Positions 17,321 through 26,972 of a stretch of DNA of 50,683 nt are shown here, one piece after another; the stretch's first letter is position 1, and each line of letters starts with the position of its first letter. Source of the DNA: Candidatus Geothermarchaeota archaeon (lineage in GTDB: Archaea > Thermoproteota > Nitrososphaeria > Geothermarchaeales > JDFR-13); contig WAJV01000093.1 of assembly GCA_015523725.1 (NCBI GenBank), forward strand, positions 1 through 50,683, in the 5' to 3' direction. The position numbers and the translations under genes are program-made. The notes beneath the pieces are model-generated. The model was not told the origin of the DNA and made no database searches. It saw only the letters and a program-made list of their open reading frames with translations.

Positions 17321-18583
17321 ATGAGGAGAGGGAGAAAATTATTGGTAAAAGAACTAGTTGAGACAAGGCATTTAGATGATATTAGATCTAGAATAGTTGA
17401 GAGAATAGCTTCAAATATAAACAATTATAGATTAGTTAATATCCATGGCCAACTAGGGGTGGATATTAAAGAAATTGCCTATAAAGCTTTAGACCTACTG
17501 GGATTAGATACAGTATTGTATATAGAGAGAGGAATGGATGATAGCTTCCATAAAATAATTAGTAGAGTAAAGAGAATGGTAAGTAAAGAAGCCACACAAT
17601 ACAACAGAGATATTTATGTACTAATAGACAATATGTACCTCAATAAATCAATAATGGCAAAGATAAAGACGAAGATACTTGATAACTATCCAGCTAAGTT
17701 AATTGTCTTATCACCATATAGAGTCAATAAGGGATTGATAGAGGATTATGGATGGGCCTCAATAGAAATAAAACCCTTAAGCTTTAGGGAATACCTTACA
17801 TATAAAGGATATAAATTAAAGAAATTTCCATTAAACTACCAGAAACTAAAGATGCTCTACATCGAAAACATCGAGTTATCAAAAGAATTCGAGGAATACT
17901 TAACCACAGGGGGACTATATAACCTAATAACAAGAAGCTATAGAAATAGAAGAGAATACATACACATCATAAACCAATTATTAGAAAAAATGATAAACCT
18001 ATCAGTACAACTAAGCAAAAAAAGAGATTATGAACTAATGAAATCACTAATATCATACCTATACCTAAACCCCGGCATGCACATATACTATAATAAATTA
18101 TCTGAACTACTGGCTAGAGACGTAAGATCATTAAGCAATTACCTAAGAAACGCATACAACACCTACCTAATAATGCAGCTAAAGAACATTGCAACTGGAA
18201 GAAGAAGAGCGAGAAGCAACATTAAAATATATCCGTATAACCACATCCTCACATATCCAATCAACCTAGGGAGAATAGAGGATGAGAATTATATGAGTAG
18301 CCTCATCGAATCCCTAATCGCTAGAACAATAGATGCAAAATACTTCTGGAGAAAAGGAGGTAAAGAAATAGATCTTATATGGCAGAGAGGAGAGACAAAT
18401 ATACCTATCTCAGTCAGATACATAAAGAGACTAAGTAAAAGAGAAATTAAAAAGGTGGGGACTGGATTCAAAAAGATGGGTGTAAAGAAAGGCATATTAA
18501 TTTCTAAAGACGTATTCGACTACGTCAGTAATGGAGTCGATATATTAATTATACCAGTATGGCTATTTCTACTAATAGCTTAA
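17321..18583 (+). CDS. AAA_14/DUF4143-like ATPase family protein with degenerate Walker A
   Basis: Protein of about 420 aa with the layout of archaeal AAA_14/DUF4143 proteins: N-terminal P-loop domain, IYVLIDNMYL in the Walker B position, the family hallmark KPLSFREYL, TTGGLYNLITR, a winged-helix-like middle, and a C-terminal nuclease-like segment (FWRKGGKEIDLIW). The P-loop is GQLGVDIKEIA near residues 43-53 instead of G-x-x-G-V-G-K-T: Gly, Lys and Thr are replaced by Asp, Ile and Lys. It is therefore unlikely to hydrolyse ATP in the usual way. ATG 17321 is used; TTG 17315 two codons earlier is possible. Members of this family have been linked to mobile or toxin-like functions, but nothing mobile is visible here. 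Confidence 0.7.
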   Translation: MRRGRKLLVKELVETRHLDDIRSRIVERIASNINNYRLVNIHGQLGVDIKEIAYKALDLLGLDTVLYIERGMDDSFHKIISRVKRMVSKEATQYNRDIYVLIDNMYLNKSIMAKIKTKILDNYPAKLIVLSPYRVNKGLIEDYGWASIEIKPLSFREYLTYKGYKLKKFPLNYQKLKMLYIENIELSKEFEEYLTTGGLYNLITRSYRNRREYIHIINQLLEKMINLSVQLSKKRDYELMKSLISYLYLNPGMHIYYNKLSELLARDVRSLSNYLRNAYNTYLIMQLKNIATGRRRARSNIKIYPYNHILTYPINLGRIEDENYMSSLIESLIARTIDAKYFWRKGGKEIDLIWQRGETNIPISVRYIKRLSKREIKKVGTGFKKMGVKKGILISKDVFDYVSNGVDILIIPVWLFLLIA

Positions 18584-18589
18584 CCACGA

Positions 18590-19732
18590 CTAACCCAATA
18601 TAGTCTTAGCCAATTTAAATGATAGTCCAGGATGCCTAAGCAGCCTCCTAGCTACACTAAATACATTCTCACCATTTGCCAATTTAACTATATCATCAGG
18701 CCTCAACACATCAGCCAAATCATTCAACTCCTTATCACTAAGTCTCTCTAAGAACCTCATAACCTTTAAACTAAGCCTAATCTTATCGATCCATTTAGAA
18801 TACTCACGCCTCCACCTCAATAAAGACTTTTTACTCCAGTCCCCCTCATTAACAGCCAATGCAGCGACCTTCCCAGCAGCTAGACCAGCCACGCCACCAC
18901 TATGCATCCCGGCACCAGTGAGGGGAATAACCGTCCCAGCAGCATCCCCCACTAATATGAAGCCATCCCCGATATTATTACTAATAATTCCGCCTATTGG
19001 TACGGGCGCCCCCCTATAATCAATAACTTGAGCATCACCAAGCTCATCAGAATGCTCCTTAACAAATTTATCTAAGTATAATTTAGCCCTACCCCCTCGA
19101 ACACCTATACCTACCTCAGCCACCTTATCGCCTTTAGGGAATATCCATGCATAGCCCTTCGGCGCCACATTATTACCTAAATAGAATCTCGCTGAATCAG
19201 GATCCTTAAGCTTAACATTAACCATTAAATATATAACGGTAGGTATAGCCTCAGACTTCTCTTTAACACCTAAGCTCCTAGCGACAACAGAATTATACCC
19301 ATCAGCACCGATAACCACTTTAGCAATATATACGCCCCTATTCGTCTTTACATGCATATAGGAATCCTTCCTAACAACAGCCTTAACCTCCTCCCTAACA
19401 TGGATCTCAGCACCCTCCTCGGCAGCCCTTAAAGCCAACTCCTGCAGATACATAGTTTTATTAATAGAATATGTAGGCGCATTATCAATAACTATCGATT
19501 TTCCATTCGGTGCATAAACTCTGGGGACAACTTTATGTAAAACAATATAAGGCTTGGGGTCAATACCCATATCACTGAAAGTACCCATACTAGTGGCCTC
19601 ACCACATGGCTTCTTAGCCATTATAACCTCATTCCTCTCCAATAACAGAGTCTTCGCCCCAAATTTAGCCGAATTAATGGCAGCCGGTATACCAGAGGGA
19701 CCAGCCCCAACAACTATAACATCATACTCCAT
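18590..19732 (-). CDS. Geranylgeranyl reductase family FAD protein
   Basis: FAD-dependent enzyme of 380 aa. The N-terminal dinucleotide fold is IVVGAGPSGIPAA; the characteristic cysteine motif is KKPCGEATSMG; the second FAD contact is FILVGDAAGTVIPLTGAG. These match archaeal geranylgeranyl reductases that saturate the double bonds of geranylgeranyl chains in archaeal ether lipids (or of menaquinone side chains in some paralogues). ATG start with TTGGTG about 8 bases upstream. A role in membrane-lipid maturation would fit the Tes-like gene 4 kb away, but they are in separate transcription units. Confidence 0.88.
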   Translation of the reverse strand: MEYDVIVVGAGPSGIPAAINSAKFGAKTLLLERNEVIMAKKPCGEATSMGTFSDMGIDPKPYIVLHKVVPRVYAPNGKSIVIDNAPTYSINKTMYLQELALRAAEEGAEIHVREEVKAVVRKDSYMHVKTNRGVYIAKVVIGADGYNSVVARSLGVKEKSEAIPTVIYLMVNVKLKDPDSARFYLGNNVAPKGYAWIFPKGDKVAEVGIGVRGGRAKLYLDKFVKEHSDELGDAQVIDYRGAPVPIGGIISNNIGDGFILVGDAAGTVIPLTGAGMHSGGVAGLAAGKVAALAVNEGDWSKKSLLRWRREYSKWIDKIRLSLKVMRFLERLSDKELNDLADVLRPDDIVKLANGENVFSVARRLLRHPGLSFKLAKTILG

Positions 19733-19795
19733 GGGTATACACCAATGATAACTCCGTTATAACAATAATAAATATTCCAATTAACACCCATCTAA

Positions 19796-22120
19796 TTAAA
19801 TTATCTCTATATTACTATACCCTCCATCCCTAGTGACATATATATGACTCTTAAACACCGGATGATTCCTAAGATCCGACTCATGTGATATAACAATAAC
19901 CTGTTTATAGATACCAGAATCAACTAAATTGCCAACCGCATTAGCAACTAAATCCCTATTCACCTCATCCAAAGCACCAAAACCCTCATCAATTATCAAA
20001 AAATCTATCGAACTACCCCCTCCCAATCCGGCAATCAACTCCCCTATCCCCAATCTAATCGCGAATCCAATAAGAGTCTTTTCTCCACCACTTAAGGTGG
20101 AGGCTTCCCTCTTGACATTATCAATATATATAATCAAGTCTATTCCCCTAGCCTCTTCAGCAACAACCATATCAACTGATGCACCTGGAAAGAAGGTTTT
20201 TAGAATATCATTAACCAATGAATTAAGTATATCCTCAACCAACCTTTTCAACAAGAACCTGGGAAACCTACTATCCCTAAAAACATATTCATCCAATAGA
20301 TTCAAAATCCTCTTCTCTTTATGCAATCTCTCTCGTTCATTTCTTAAATCTAAATACCTCTTCAACTTTTCCCGCTGCTGCGATAAATCCTTAACACGTA
20401 TCCTCAATGACTCTAGCCGAGCGATAGCCATATACTTGGCACTCAATAAATTCTCCCTCTCATCCTTGGCTACATCCAGCTTACTCGTGATCTCCTCAAT
20501 ATCCAAACTAGCCATCGATTCCTCCAAATCAATTAAATCCTTTATCAAGAGCGATACTTCACTTAACAAATCCCTAGACCTATAAAGCTCACGTAAAAAA
20601 TTATTTGATAAACCCGTCTTCTCCAGCCTCTCAGCCAAATCATTTATCTTATTACCGAGGTCGGCCAAGGTCTTCTTAAGCATCGATGCTTTAGACCTAA
20701 TATCCTCAAGATTATATCCTTTTATTATAGCATCCAATTCCTCCAATTTCCCTAAGACCAATTTAATCTCATCATCTAATTTTCTAACTCTCTGTAAAAC
20801 ATTCATCAGATAATTCTTCTTTTCCGAAACCTCCTTGTATTGTTTATTCAATATATTATATTCTTTCCTTAGCCTACTTAACAACCTGGCTCTATGTTCC
20901 TCAATAATATCCTGACCACATAATGGACACTTATTAATAGATTTGTCTTCCAGTAACCTGACCCTCTCCTTGATCTCCCTCAATTTAGAGGTAAACTCAC
21001 CAATCTGCATAGTTAGAAGATTAACCGAATCTATTGAAGGTTCATATCCAGTCCTACTTAATGCATCATTAATCAAGATGCTCTTCTCTTCATTCAAATT
21101 ACTCAATTTATTCTTCAATTCACCTACTTTATCGAAATAATTCATTAAGCTCTCGAGCCTATCGATCTCACTCTTTGCCTTCTCATGACTGTCAATCAAA
21201 CTAAAATATTCAATTATTGAACTAACTAAATCTCTAATTCTCCCCATATCTAGGGCTCGCCATTTAACATCAAGACCAAGATTGCTCCATATTTCCTCAA
21301 TCCTACCCCTTAGTTTCTTAGCAGAATTAATCTTCTCAGAATATTTACCAATCATCTCATTCAGCATATTAATAGTACTCTCTACCTCAGACAGTTTCTC
21401 ATCCAATTTCTTGATATTCGAGTCTAACGATGCAATATCCGAATTTATTTTATTAATCTCCTTATCAATATCCTCAATACTAGTATACTCTAAACCTTCC
21501 TCCAAAACACTTAATTCACGCTCTATAGCATTAAGCTCTCCCTCCAAATCTCTAATTTTACTCCTCAACCTATTCCTCACACCCTCGAAATTAATGTTCA
21601 ATAGGTTTAAGAGAAGCTCCCTCCTCTCAGATGGCTTAGCATTTAAAAAAGAGTATACGTCACCCTGCCTAACCACGATGGAATTAATAAATGATTGATA
21701 CTCTAGACCCAATAACCTCTTGATATAATTATCAGCCTCTACAACACTATTAGTAACTAATTTAAGGTTATTACCATAACCTTCACGAATCTCAACTTTC
21801 CACGACCGTCCATCAAACAACCTCCTGATAATAATAATTTCTCCATCACGATCTAGCTCCAATAGAACTTCCCCACCTGCTCTCTTGCCCGCGGGAATTA
21901 TTAGTCGGCCAGCGCCCCTCACCAATCCATATGCCGAACCAAATAATGCAAATGACAACCCATCAACAAAGAATGTAGTCTTACCAGCCCCGTTAGGGCC
22001 GGATACATATAAGGGATAGTCCAATGAAGTGAAATCAACCTCGTTATGCCTAACTCCATATGAAGCAACATTCCTCAACAAAAGGCGTCTAAGCCTAATA
22101 CCCAAAATCACCACCATCAA
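19796..22120 (-). CDS. rad50: DNA double-strand break repair ATPase Rad50
   Basis: SMC-like ATPase that partners with Mre11 in DNA-end processing. Walker A GPNGAGKTT is at residues 41-49, the Q-loop and coiled coils follow, the zinc-hook CPLC is near residue 397, the ABC signature LSGGEKTLIGFA near 677, and Walker B FLIIDEGFGALDE near 708. At about 774 aa it is shorter than well-known archaeal Rad50 proteins (roughly 850-900 aa), the difference lying in the coiled coils. The first codon is TTG, which overlaps the mre11 stop (TTGA), with ATG as the second codon; either may be used. Last gene of the nurA-HAS-herA-mre11-rad50 operon. Confidence 0.96.
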   Translation of the reverse strand: MMVVILGIRLRRLLLRNVASYGVRHNEVDFTSLDYPLYVSGPNGAGKTTFFVDGLSFALFGSAYGLVRGAGRLIIPAGKRAGGEVLLELDRDGEIIIIRRLFDGRSWKVEIREGYGNNLKLVTNSVVEADNYIKRLLGLEYQSFINSIVVRQGDVYSFLNAKPSERRELLLNLLNINFEGVRNRLRSKIRDLEGELNAIERELSVLEEGLEYTSIEDIDKEINKINSDIASLDSNIKKLDEKLSEVESTINMLNEMIGKYSEKINSAKKLRGRIEEIWSNLGLDVKWRALDMGRIRDLVSSIIEYFSLIDSHEKAKSEIDRLESLMNYFDKVGELKNKLSNLNEEKSILINDALSRTGYEPSIDSVNLLTMQIGEFTSKLREIKERVRLLEDKSINKCPLCGQDIIEEHRARLLSRLRKEYNILNKQYKEVSEKKNYLMNVLQRVRKLDDEIKLVLGKLEELDAIIKGYNLEDIRSKASMLKKTLADLGNKINDLAERLEKTGLSNNFLRELYRSRDLLSEVSLLIKDLIDLEESMASLDIEEITSKLDVAKDERENLLSAKYMAIARLESLRIRVKDLSQQREKLKRYLDLRNERERLHKEKRILNLLDEYVFRDSRFPRFLLKRLVEDILNSLVNDILKTFFPGASVDMVVAEEARGIDLIIYIDNVKREASTLSGGEKTLIGFAIRLGIGELIAGLGGGSSIDFLIIDEGFGALDEVNRDLVANAVGNLVDSGIYKQVIVISHESDLRNHPVFKSHIYVTRDGGYSNIEII

Positions 22121-23298
22121 GGAAAATATAATTTAATTGCATATTCCATCATCAACTTTCTCTCATCCTTAGGTAGTTCCAAGGCCTCAATATACTCCCT
22201 TAATCTATCGATTATCCAGCCTCTCTCCAAAGACAATGCCTTAGATATTGATAATTGAGGTGCTATACGTGTAAAAGTATGGACTATTGCGAAGCCCTTA
22301 ACTCTCCTAGACTCGAGCAGATATCTCTTTATTCTATCCTCAGCCCCTCGGAAATCTCTCCAGGCATCTCTATCAAATATTACCTCGATCTTGACAAGGG
22401 AATCCTCTAAATCACCCAATTCCTCTAAATCACTGAAAAAATCATCTATATTAAATCCCTTTCTATAAACCAATCCCTTTACAACACGCATCTTTATCGG
22501 CGAAACCTCGACAAATTTTACATCAAGTTCACCATCAATATCAACCTGGAGAAAACCTTTGGGCTCCGATGCCTCCCCAAAATTAACCCTATTAATAGAA
22601 CCAGAATACCACATATTCGGGTAACCTGGAATCGCTTGTGAGATATGTATATGGCCCAAGGCAACGTAATTAAAAGAATTTGGATAAAGTATATCCGGAT
22701 TAACTCTGTAGGGAAGCATATAGAAACTTCTAATGAATAGATCCATATCAGAATATTTCGCCCCAGAGACATCTAAATGTGCGGCCAAAACCTTATAATC
22801 CACCCTCCCCATTTTATCCAACATATCCCTAATATATTTACCTATCTTATTTGAGGCCCTCGAATAGATATATACATATGGTAATGGAACTACGCCCAAT
22901 TTAGCGCCATCCAGACTAAATTCAATAGGCTTTTCACAGGGTATCTCAATAAACCTTATCCCACCACCTAATTTATTAACCAAATATAAAGCATTATGCA
23001 CACCCCTAGTCCTTGGGACATCGTGATTACCAGCTATCAACAAAACACTAACATTATTATCAACCAACTTGAGTAAATGATCAATCAGTCTATGGGAATA
23101 CTCTAGGGATTGGTAAAGCTTATTAAAAATATCGCCCGTCACCAAATAAAGATCTGCATTATTTTCAATAGCATAATCAACAGAATAGCCAATATTATTT
23201 AGAATCCTATTATTAACAAACGACTCTACATCGACACCTATCAACTGTTTGAATCTAACACCCAGATGGAAATCAGATACATGCACCAATCTAATCAT
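22117..23298 (-). CDS. mre11: DNA double-strand break repair nuclease Mre11
   Basis: Manganese-dependent nuclease of 393 aa. Calcineurin-like phosphoesterase motifs: HVSDFHLG at residues 6-13, VTGDIFNK, IAGNHDVPR, and VALGHIHISQ, giving the expected metal ligands. The C-terminal ~100 residues form the capping and Rad50-binding region. It starts with ATG 8 bp after the herA stop, with GATGGTG as ribosome site, and its stop overlaps the rad50 start. Confidence 0.96.
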   Translation of the reverse strand: MIRLVHVSDFHLGVRFKQLIGVDVESFVNNRILNNIGYSVDYAIENNADLYLVTGDIFNKLYQSLEYSHRLIDHLLKLVDNNVSVLLIAGNHDVPRTRGVHNALYLVNKLGGGIRFIEIPCEKPIEFSLDGAKLGVVPLPYVYIYSRASNKIGKYIRDMLDKMGRVDYKVLAAHLDVSGAKYSDMDLFIRSFYMLPYRVNPDILYPNSFNYVALGHIHISQAIPGYPNMWYSGSINRVNFGEASEPKGFLQVDIDGELDVKFVEVSPIKMRVVKGLVYRKGFNIDDFFSDLEELGDLEDSLVKIEVIFDRDAWRDFRGAEDRIKRYLLESRRVKGFAIVHTFTRIAPQLSISKALSLERGWIIDRLREYIEALELPKDERKLMMEYAIKLYFP

Positions 23299-23306
23299 AA
23301 CACCAT

Positions 23307-25052
23307 CTACCTAGGAACATCATCAAAAATAGATGCACCGCCGACACCAGAATACCTATTATAAATTTCATCATACATCTCCGAATAATCATGCACTTTA
23401 ATGACAACCGGAAACCTAACACCATATCCATAAACCAGAGCCTCGCCACGCCTCAAAGAAGCCACTACATTCTTATAAAGCAGAGGCCTATCAACACCAA
23501 TCAACGAAGCATCAATATCCTTTGGATCCGTCAAAGCAAAGACGAAGAATGTCCATAACATACTAAGCACATCTGGATCAAGCTCACTAGGTTTCTGATC
23601 AATCGGAACTACCACAACACCCTTCTTCCTCATCTCCCTTGCAATACGTCCAAACGGACTAAATACACTAACTCCCCGCCCCAAGAATTTATGGGCCTCC
23701 TCCAACAAAATAATTATTTTATTACCAGTCTCCTCACCCTCCTCATATATCAACTCATTGAGCCGCCTCCACAAAGATTCACCAATCAAATTAGCCAATG
23801 CCATATAAACAGCTATATTCTTCTCATAACCACCCAAACTAATTATGACGCTCCTACCCTCCTGAGAAACTAAATTATTTATAACATTCTCTATCACATT
23901 CTCATACACCTTCTTAAAAGTAACAGGCATATCCAATAACTTTCCTAATCTCCTCCTCCCGGCCTTAAATGCAGCCAGCGCCCCCTTCCCCTCCCTATTA
24001 ACCCTATCCTCAATAGCAGACACCAGATTAATTAACTCAGATGCTGTAAATGACGATTTATCAATGAAGTCAGAGCCACCCCTAGAGGCGAGCTCCATAA
24101 ACCTACCAACATTATTCCTCGATAACAATAAACCCAATACCCAATAACCTTGATCCCCAAATAATGAATCCCTGGCAAAAACCTTCCTAAGAATATTTTC
24201 ATAAGAACCTAAGTTATCTAAGAAAGCCGTGGTCACTCCAAGCGGCTCCGCAACATACCTGAGAAGATAACTACTTATATTATACAATGGTATAGGTAAA
24301 TAATTCATTTTATACTGTTCTCTAAATAACCTATCAGGAGTATAGACAGTGAACTCCCCATTGAACAATCTATAAACCCCACCGGCAACAGCCCGTCTAC
24401 TATCATCATAAACATTTAAAGAGTATTCATTATGCATATCAAATATTAGAAAACGATTTTCAACATAATCTTCACTCCCCCTATTCAAGACATTATATAA
24501 TATACTATAAGCCACTAACAGATTACCAAGAAAAGTCTTCCCACTACCACTCTTACCAAATATACCAAAATTAAGGTTCATTAACTGCTTAATCCCTATT
24601 GGAACAGAATACTCTGTCTCACCAATAATCTTAGGAGTTCCCAAGGGATACTCAAGCCTCCAATCCGGAAGCCCATAAAAACGCTCCAATAAATCGGGAG
24701 TAGGTTCCAAGGCTTTAGAACCATAAGGAGGTATCGTATCAGGCTTATCAACACCAGAACCAGGGGAAGACCTAGCTATAGGAACAATCCTAATCATATA
24801 TCTGACTACTTTCTCTGATAAATATTTCCTCACGACATCCCTATACAAATCATTAACATAATCGAGAGCCTCATCTTCAGGTGGGGCTCTATACCACACA
24901 TTACTCACAATACATAAATAAATATTATCACCCGAATCCACCAAAACATAACTACCTATTGGAATAACCTCAATATTGGATTCAGGCCTAACCTTCACAA
25001 CAACGCCATCCTCATAAGAAGCCTCGACAACCACCCCTACCTCATTAACCAA
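23307..25052 (-). CDS. herA: HerA bipolar DNA helicase/translocase
   Basis: FtsK-HerA superfamily hexameric ATPase of about 581 aa that loads with NurA to resect DNA ends. An N-terminal HAS barrel (residues 1-110) precedes the RecA-like core with Walker A GIFGKSGSGKTFLG near residue 165 and the Walker B region KIIILLEEAHKFLG. Conserved PIDQKPSELD and the C-terminal VYGYGVRFPVVIKVH are also HerA features. The TTG at 25050-25052 is preferred over the TTG at 25058 because GGAGGTG lies 7 bases before the former. The start overlaps the HAS-barrel gene by 8 bp. Confidence 0.95.
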   Translation of the reverse strand: MVNEVGVVVEASYEDGVVVKVRPESNIEVIPIGSYVLVDSGDNIYLCIVSNVWYRAPPEDEALDYVNDLYRDVVRKYLSEKVVRYMIRIVPIARSSPGSGVDKPDTIPPYGSKALEPTPDLLERFYGLPDWRLEYPLGTPKIIGETEYSVPIGIKQLMNLNFGIFGKSGSGKTFLGNLLVAYSILYNVLNRGSEDYVENRFLIFDMHNEYSLNVYDDSRRAVAGGVYRLFNGEFTVYTPDRLFREQYKMNYLPIPLYNISSYLLRYVAEPLGVTTAFLDNLGSYENILRKVFARDSLFGDQGYWVLGLLLSRNNVGRFMELASRGGSDFIDKSSFTASELINLVSAIEDRVNREGKGALAAFKAGRRRLGKLLDMPVTFKKVYENVIENVINNLVSQEGRSVIISLGGYEKNIAVYMALANLIGESLWRRLNELIYEEGEETGNKIIILLEEAHKFLGRGVSVFSPFGRIAREMRKKGVVVVPIDQKPSELDPDVLSMLWTFFVFALTDPKDIDASLIGVDRPLLYKNVVASLRRGEALVYGYGVRFPVVIKVHDYSEMYDEIYNRYSGVGGASIFDDVPR

Positions 25053-25677
25053 CTCCAAACACCTCCTCTATAAAAACAGATAATAATCGCCCCATACTCC
25101 TTGGACTCACACCAAGCCAAATCAATGTATCTAAATAATTCTCTAATAAAACATCACGATTTGACAAATTAGTTAACACATCTCTATTCCTCCTCAAAAA
25201 CTCCCTAAACCAAACAACATCCTCCAAATAATCCCTGAGATACCTAAAAAGACTGAAATCAACCCCATCCCCCCCAATAAAGATATCCTTTACATCCGAA
25301 TCATCCATTTTATATACGGGGTCATGAATCCTAGGCGAACCACTCAATCCAATTACCGTTTTATAATCATTAGTAACATAACCGACAAGGATCAAATCAA
25401 TAGCGTAAATATATAACCTATCTATATCGGGATATAACCTCTTCATCTCCTCATAATCCATACCCATCAATGAAAAATTCCTCTCTCTCCTAACCTTATG
25501 CAAATTCCTGACGACTACACCTACATATCCACCGATCCCGCCAACAATCAAAAGAAAATCCCCCATAGAGACTGATTGATAAGAATCGGGGTACAGGAAT
25601 ACATTAATTAAGTTCCCAGATATACTAGCTACCTCTCCAATACGTGATCTAGAATTAGTATATTTAATTATATTCAT
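25045..25677 (-). CDS. Small HAS-barrel-like protein between nurA and herA
   Basis: Protein of 210 aa. The first ~75 residues (RIGEVASISGNLINVFL ... GDFLLIV ... GYVGVVV) have the strand pattern of a HAS barrel, the beta domain that HerA uses to bind NurA. The rest is mostly helical, with RIHDPVYKM resembling the linker after HAS barrels, and has no P-loop or nuclease motif. The ATG start overlaps the nurA stop (ATGA) and the 3' end overlaps herA by 8 bp, so all three are translationally coupled. I infer a partner or regulator of HerA-NurA; no function is proven from sequence. Confidence 0.75.
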   Translation of the reverse strand: MNIIKYTNSRSRIGEVASISGNLINVFLYPDSYQSVSMGDFLLIVGGIGGYVGVVVRNLHKVRRERNFSLMGMDYEEMKRLYPDIDRLYIYAIDLILVGYVTNDYKTVIGLSGSPRIHDPVYKMDDSDVKDIFIGGDGVDFSLFRYLRDYLEDVVWFREFLRRNRDVLTNLSNRDVLLENYLDTLIWLGVSPRSMGRLLSVFIEEVFGVG

Positions 25678-26819
25678 GCAACCGACCACCACTTACTATA
25701 TTGTTTCATGCTATATGATAAATCTGGTGGAATACCTAATATATCCGCCAGCGCATCCTCGATAGCCTCCCGATCCTCATAGTTTAATACAGCCATCTCA
25801 TGAGCCCTCATAAGGGAATATGGATACCCAAATCCCCTCAACGCATCAATATAAACCGCTATATGAATATCATCTAAATCCATAAAATTGAGAACACTGG
25901 ATGGAAACTCGACCCTAAGTATATTCCTCGGCCCCAGCTTCAGATAAAAAGTATATAAGTCCAGGGATATTGTATCCAAAACCGAATTAAATACCTTGAA
26001 AAGCGGAGATCGCTCACCAACCTCGAGTATCCTATCGAAAATCAATTTATCACTAATCATCACATCCAGATCAACACCTCCAGATACAATGGTCCTAGAT
26101 ATATCTCTAGACTTGGTATAGAAGATCCCTAACGGGCAGACCTTATATGAAATTAAATTATTCAGAATATCAATCACCATCCTAGAATAACTAATTCTCT
26201 TATCCTTCCCCCACTTAACACTATACAATAGATTAAGCGACTCATCCATAAACATGAAATCCCTATTTCCACCGATCCTATCGACCAGCATCTTAACTAC
26301 ATTGGCCTCATGCTTCTTAATCTCCAAATCATTATCCCAGTCATCTGGAACACCAATAACTAGCTTAGGATGAGAGCCGGAGCCACCATCCCCACCAAAG
26401 GAATAATAGTAATAACCAGTGTTGTATATTACGAAAGACACTGTAAAATGTGCACCACCAATATGCCAACTAGAATCATATGCACCGATGAAGATATCGC
26501 TCAATTCACTACTATACTCCCGCAACTTATCAACACTAGATAATTCCATGATTAATTTAGGACTCTTGGCCTCCAACCCCTCGACAGGAATCAGGTATGA
26601 ATAGACTCCACCTCTATCCAGATCCTCGATACTAAGATTAGGAAGAATATTATAATAAAATTTAATAACATCCTCGATATACCCAACCCTAAACCTCAAC
26701 CTAATCCTGTCTTTCCCATTATATAGTAAGTTGATTATATTGGCCTTAACTATGCTGGGATCAGTATAGCTATCTGATAAATTAAATTCCTCCTCCAAAA
26801 TAATTGGCTCCTCCACCAA
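25674..26819 (-). CDS. nurA: NurA 5'-3' nuclease
   Basis: Nuclease partner of HerA, about 381 aa. The NurA active-site start IGAYDSSWHIGG supplies the first metal-binding Asp, and the C-terminal block YIDALRGFGYPYSLMRAHEMA contains the conserved Tyr/His region. The N-terminal ~100 residues are less conserved. I place the start at TTG 26817-26819 (GGTGGT four bases upstream); TTG 26831 and GTG 26816 are alternatives. First gene of the resection operon, divergent from the beta-solenoid gene. In Sulfolobus nurA lies at the other end of the herA-mre11-rad50 cluster, so the order differs here. Confidence 0.9.
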   Translation of the reverse strand: MVEEPIILEEEFNLSDSYTDPSIVKANIINLLYNGKDRIRLRFRVGYIEDVIKFYYNILPNLSIEDLDRGGVYSYLIPVEGLEAKSPKLIMELSSVDKLREYSSELSDIFIGAYDSSWHIGGAHFTVSFVIYNTGYYYYSFGGDGGSGSHPKLVIGVPDDWDNDLEIKKHEANVVKMLVDRIGGNRDFMFMDESLNLLYSVKWGKDKRISYSRMVIDILNNLISYKVCPLGIFYTKSRDISRTIVSGGVDLDVMISDKLIFDRILEVGERSPLFKVFNSVLDTISLDLYTFYLKLGPRNILRVEFPSSVLNFMDLDDIHIAVYIDALRGFGYPYSLMRAHEMAVLNYEDREAIEDALADILGIPPDLSYSMKQYSKWWSVA

Positions 26820-26972
26820 GAATACCACCAAAAGATTAATGTTAGAAAGATTATTTAACCAAAATACACCGAATAATAGTTAAGACAAGCTTATACCAAG
26901 AAATAATTAACTAAATAGAGATTCGAATAATATTTATTGGGCGGCTACATAATTTAATGGAGGTACATCAAT

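Noticed and set aside
17321-18583. Pseudogene call for the degenerate ATPase
   Set aside because: The frame is intact over 420 codons with the rest of the family layout preserved, so a repurposed protein is more likely than decay.
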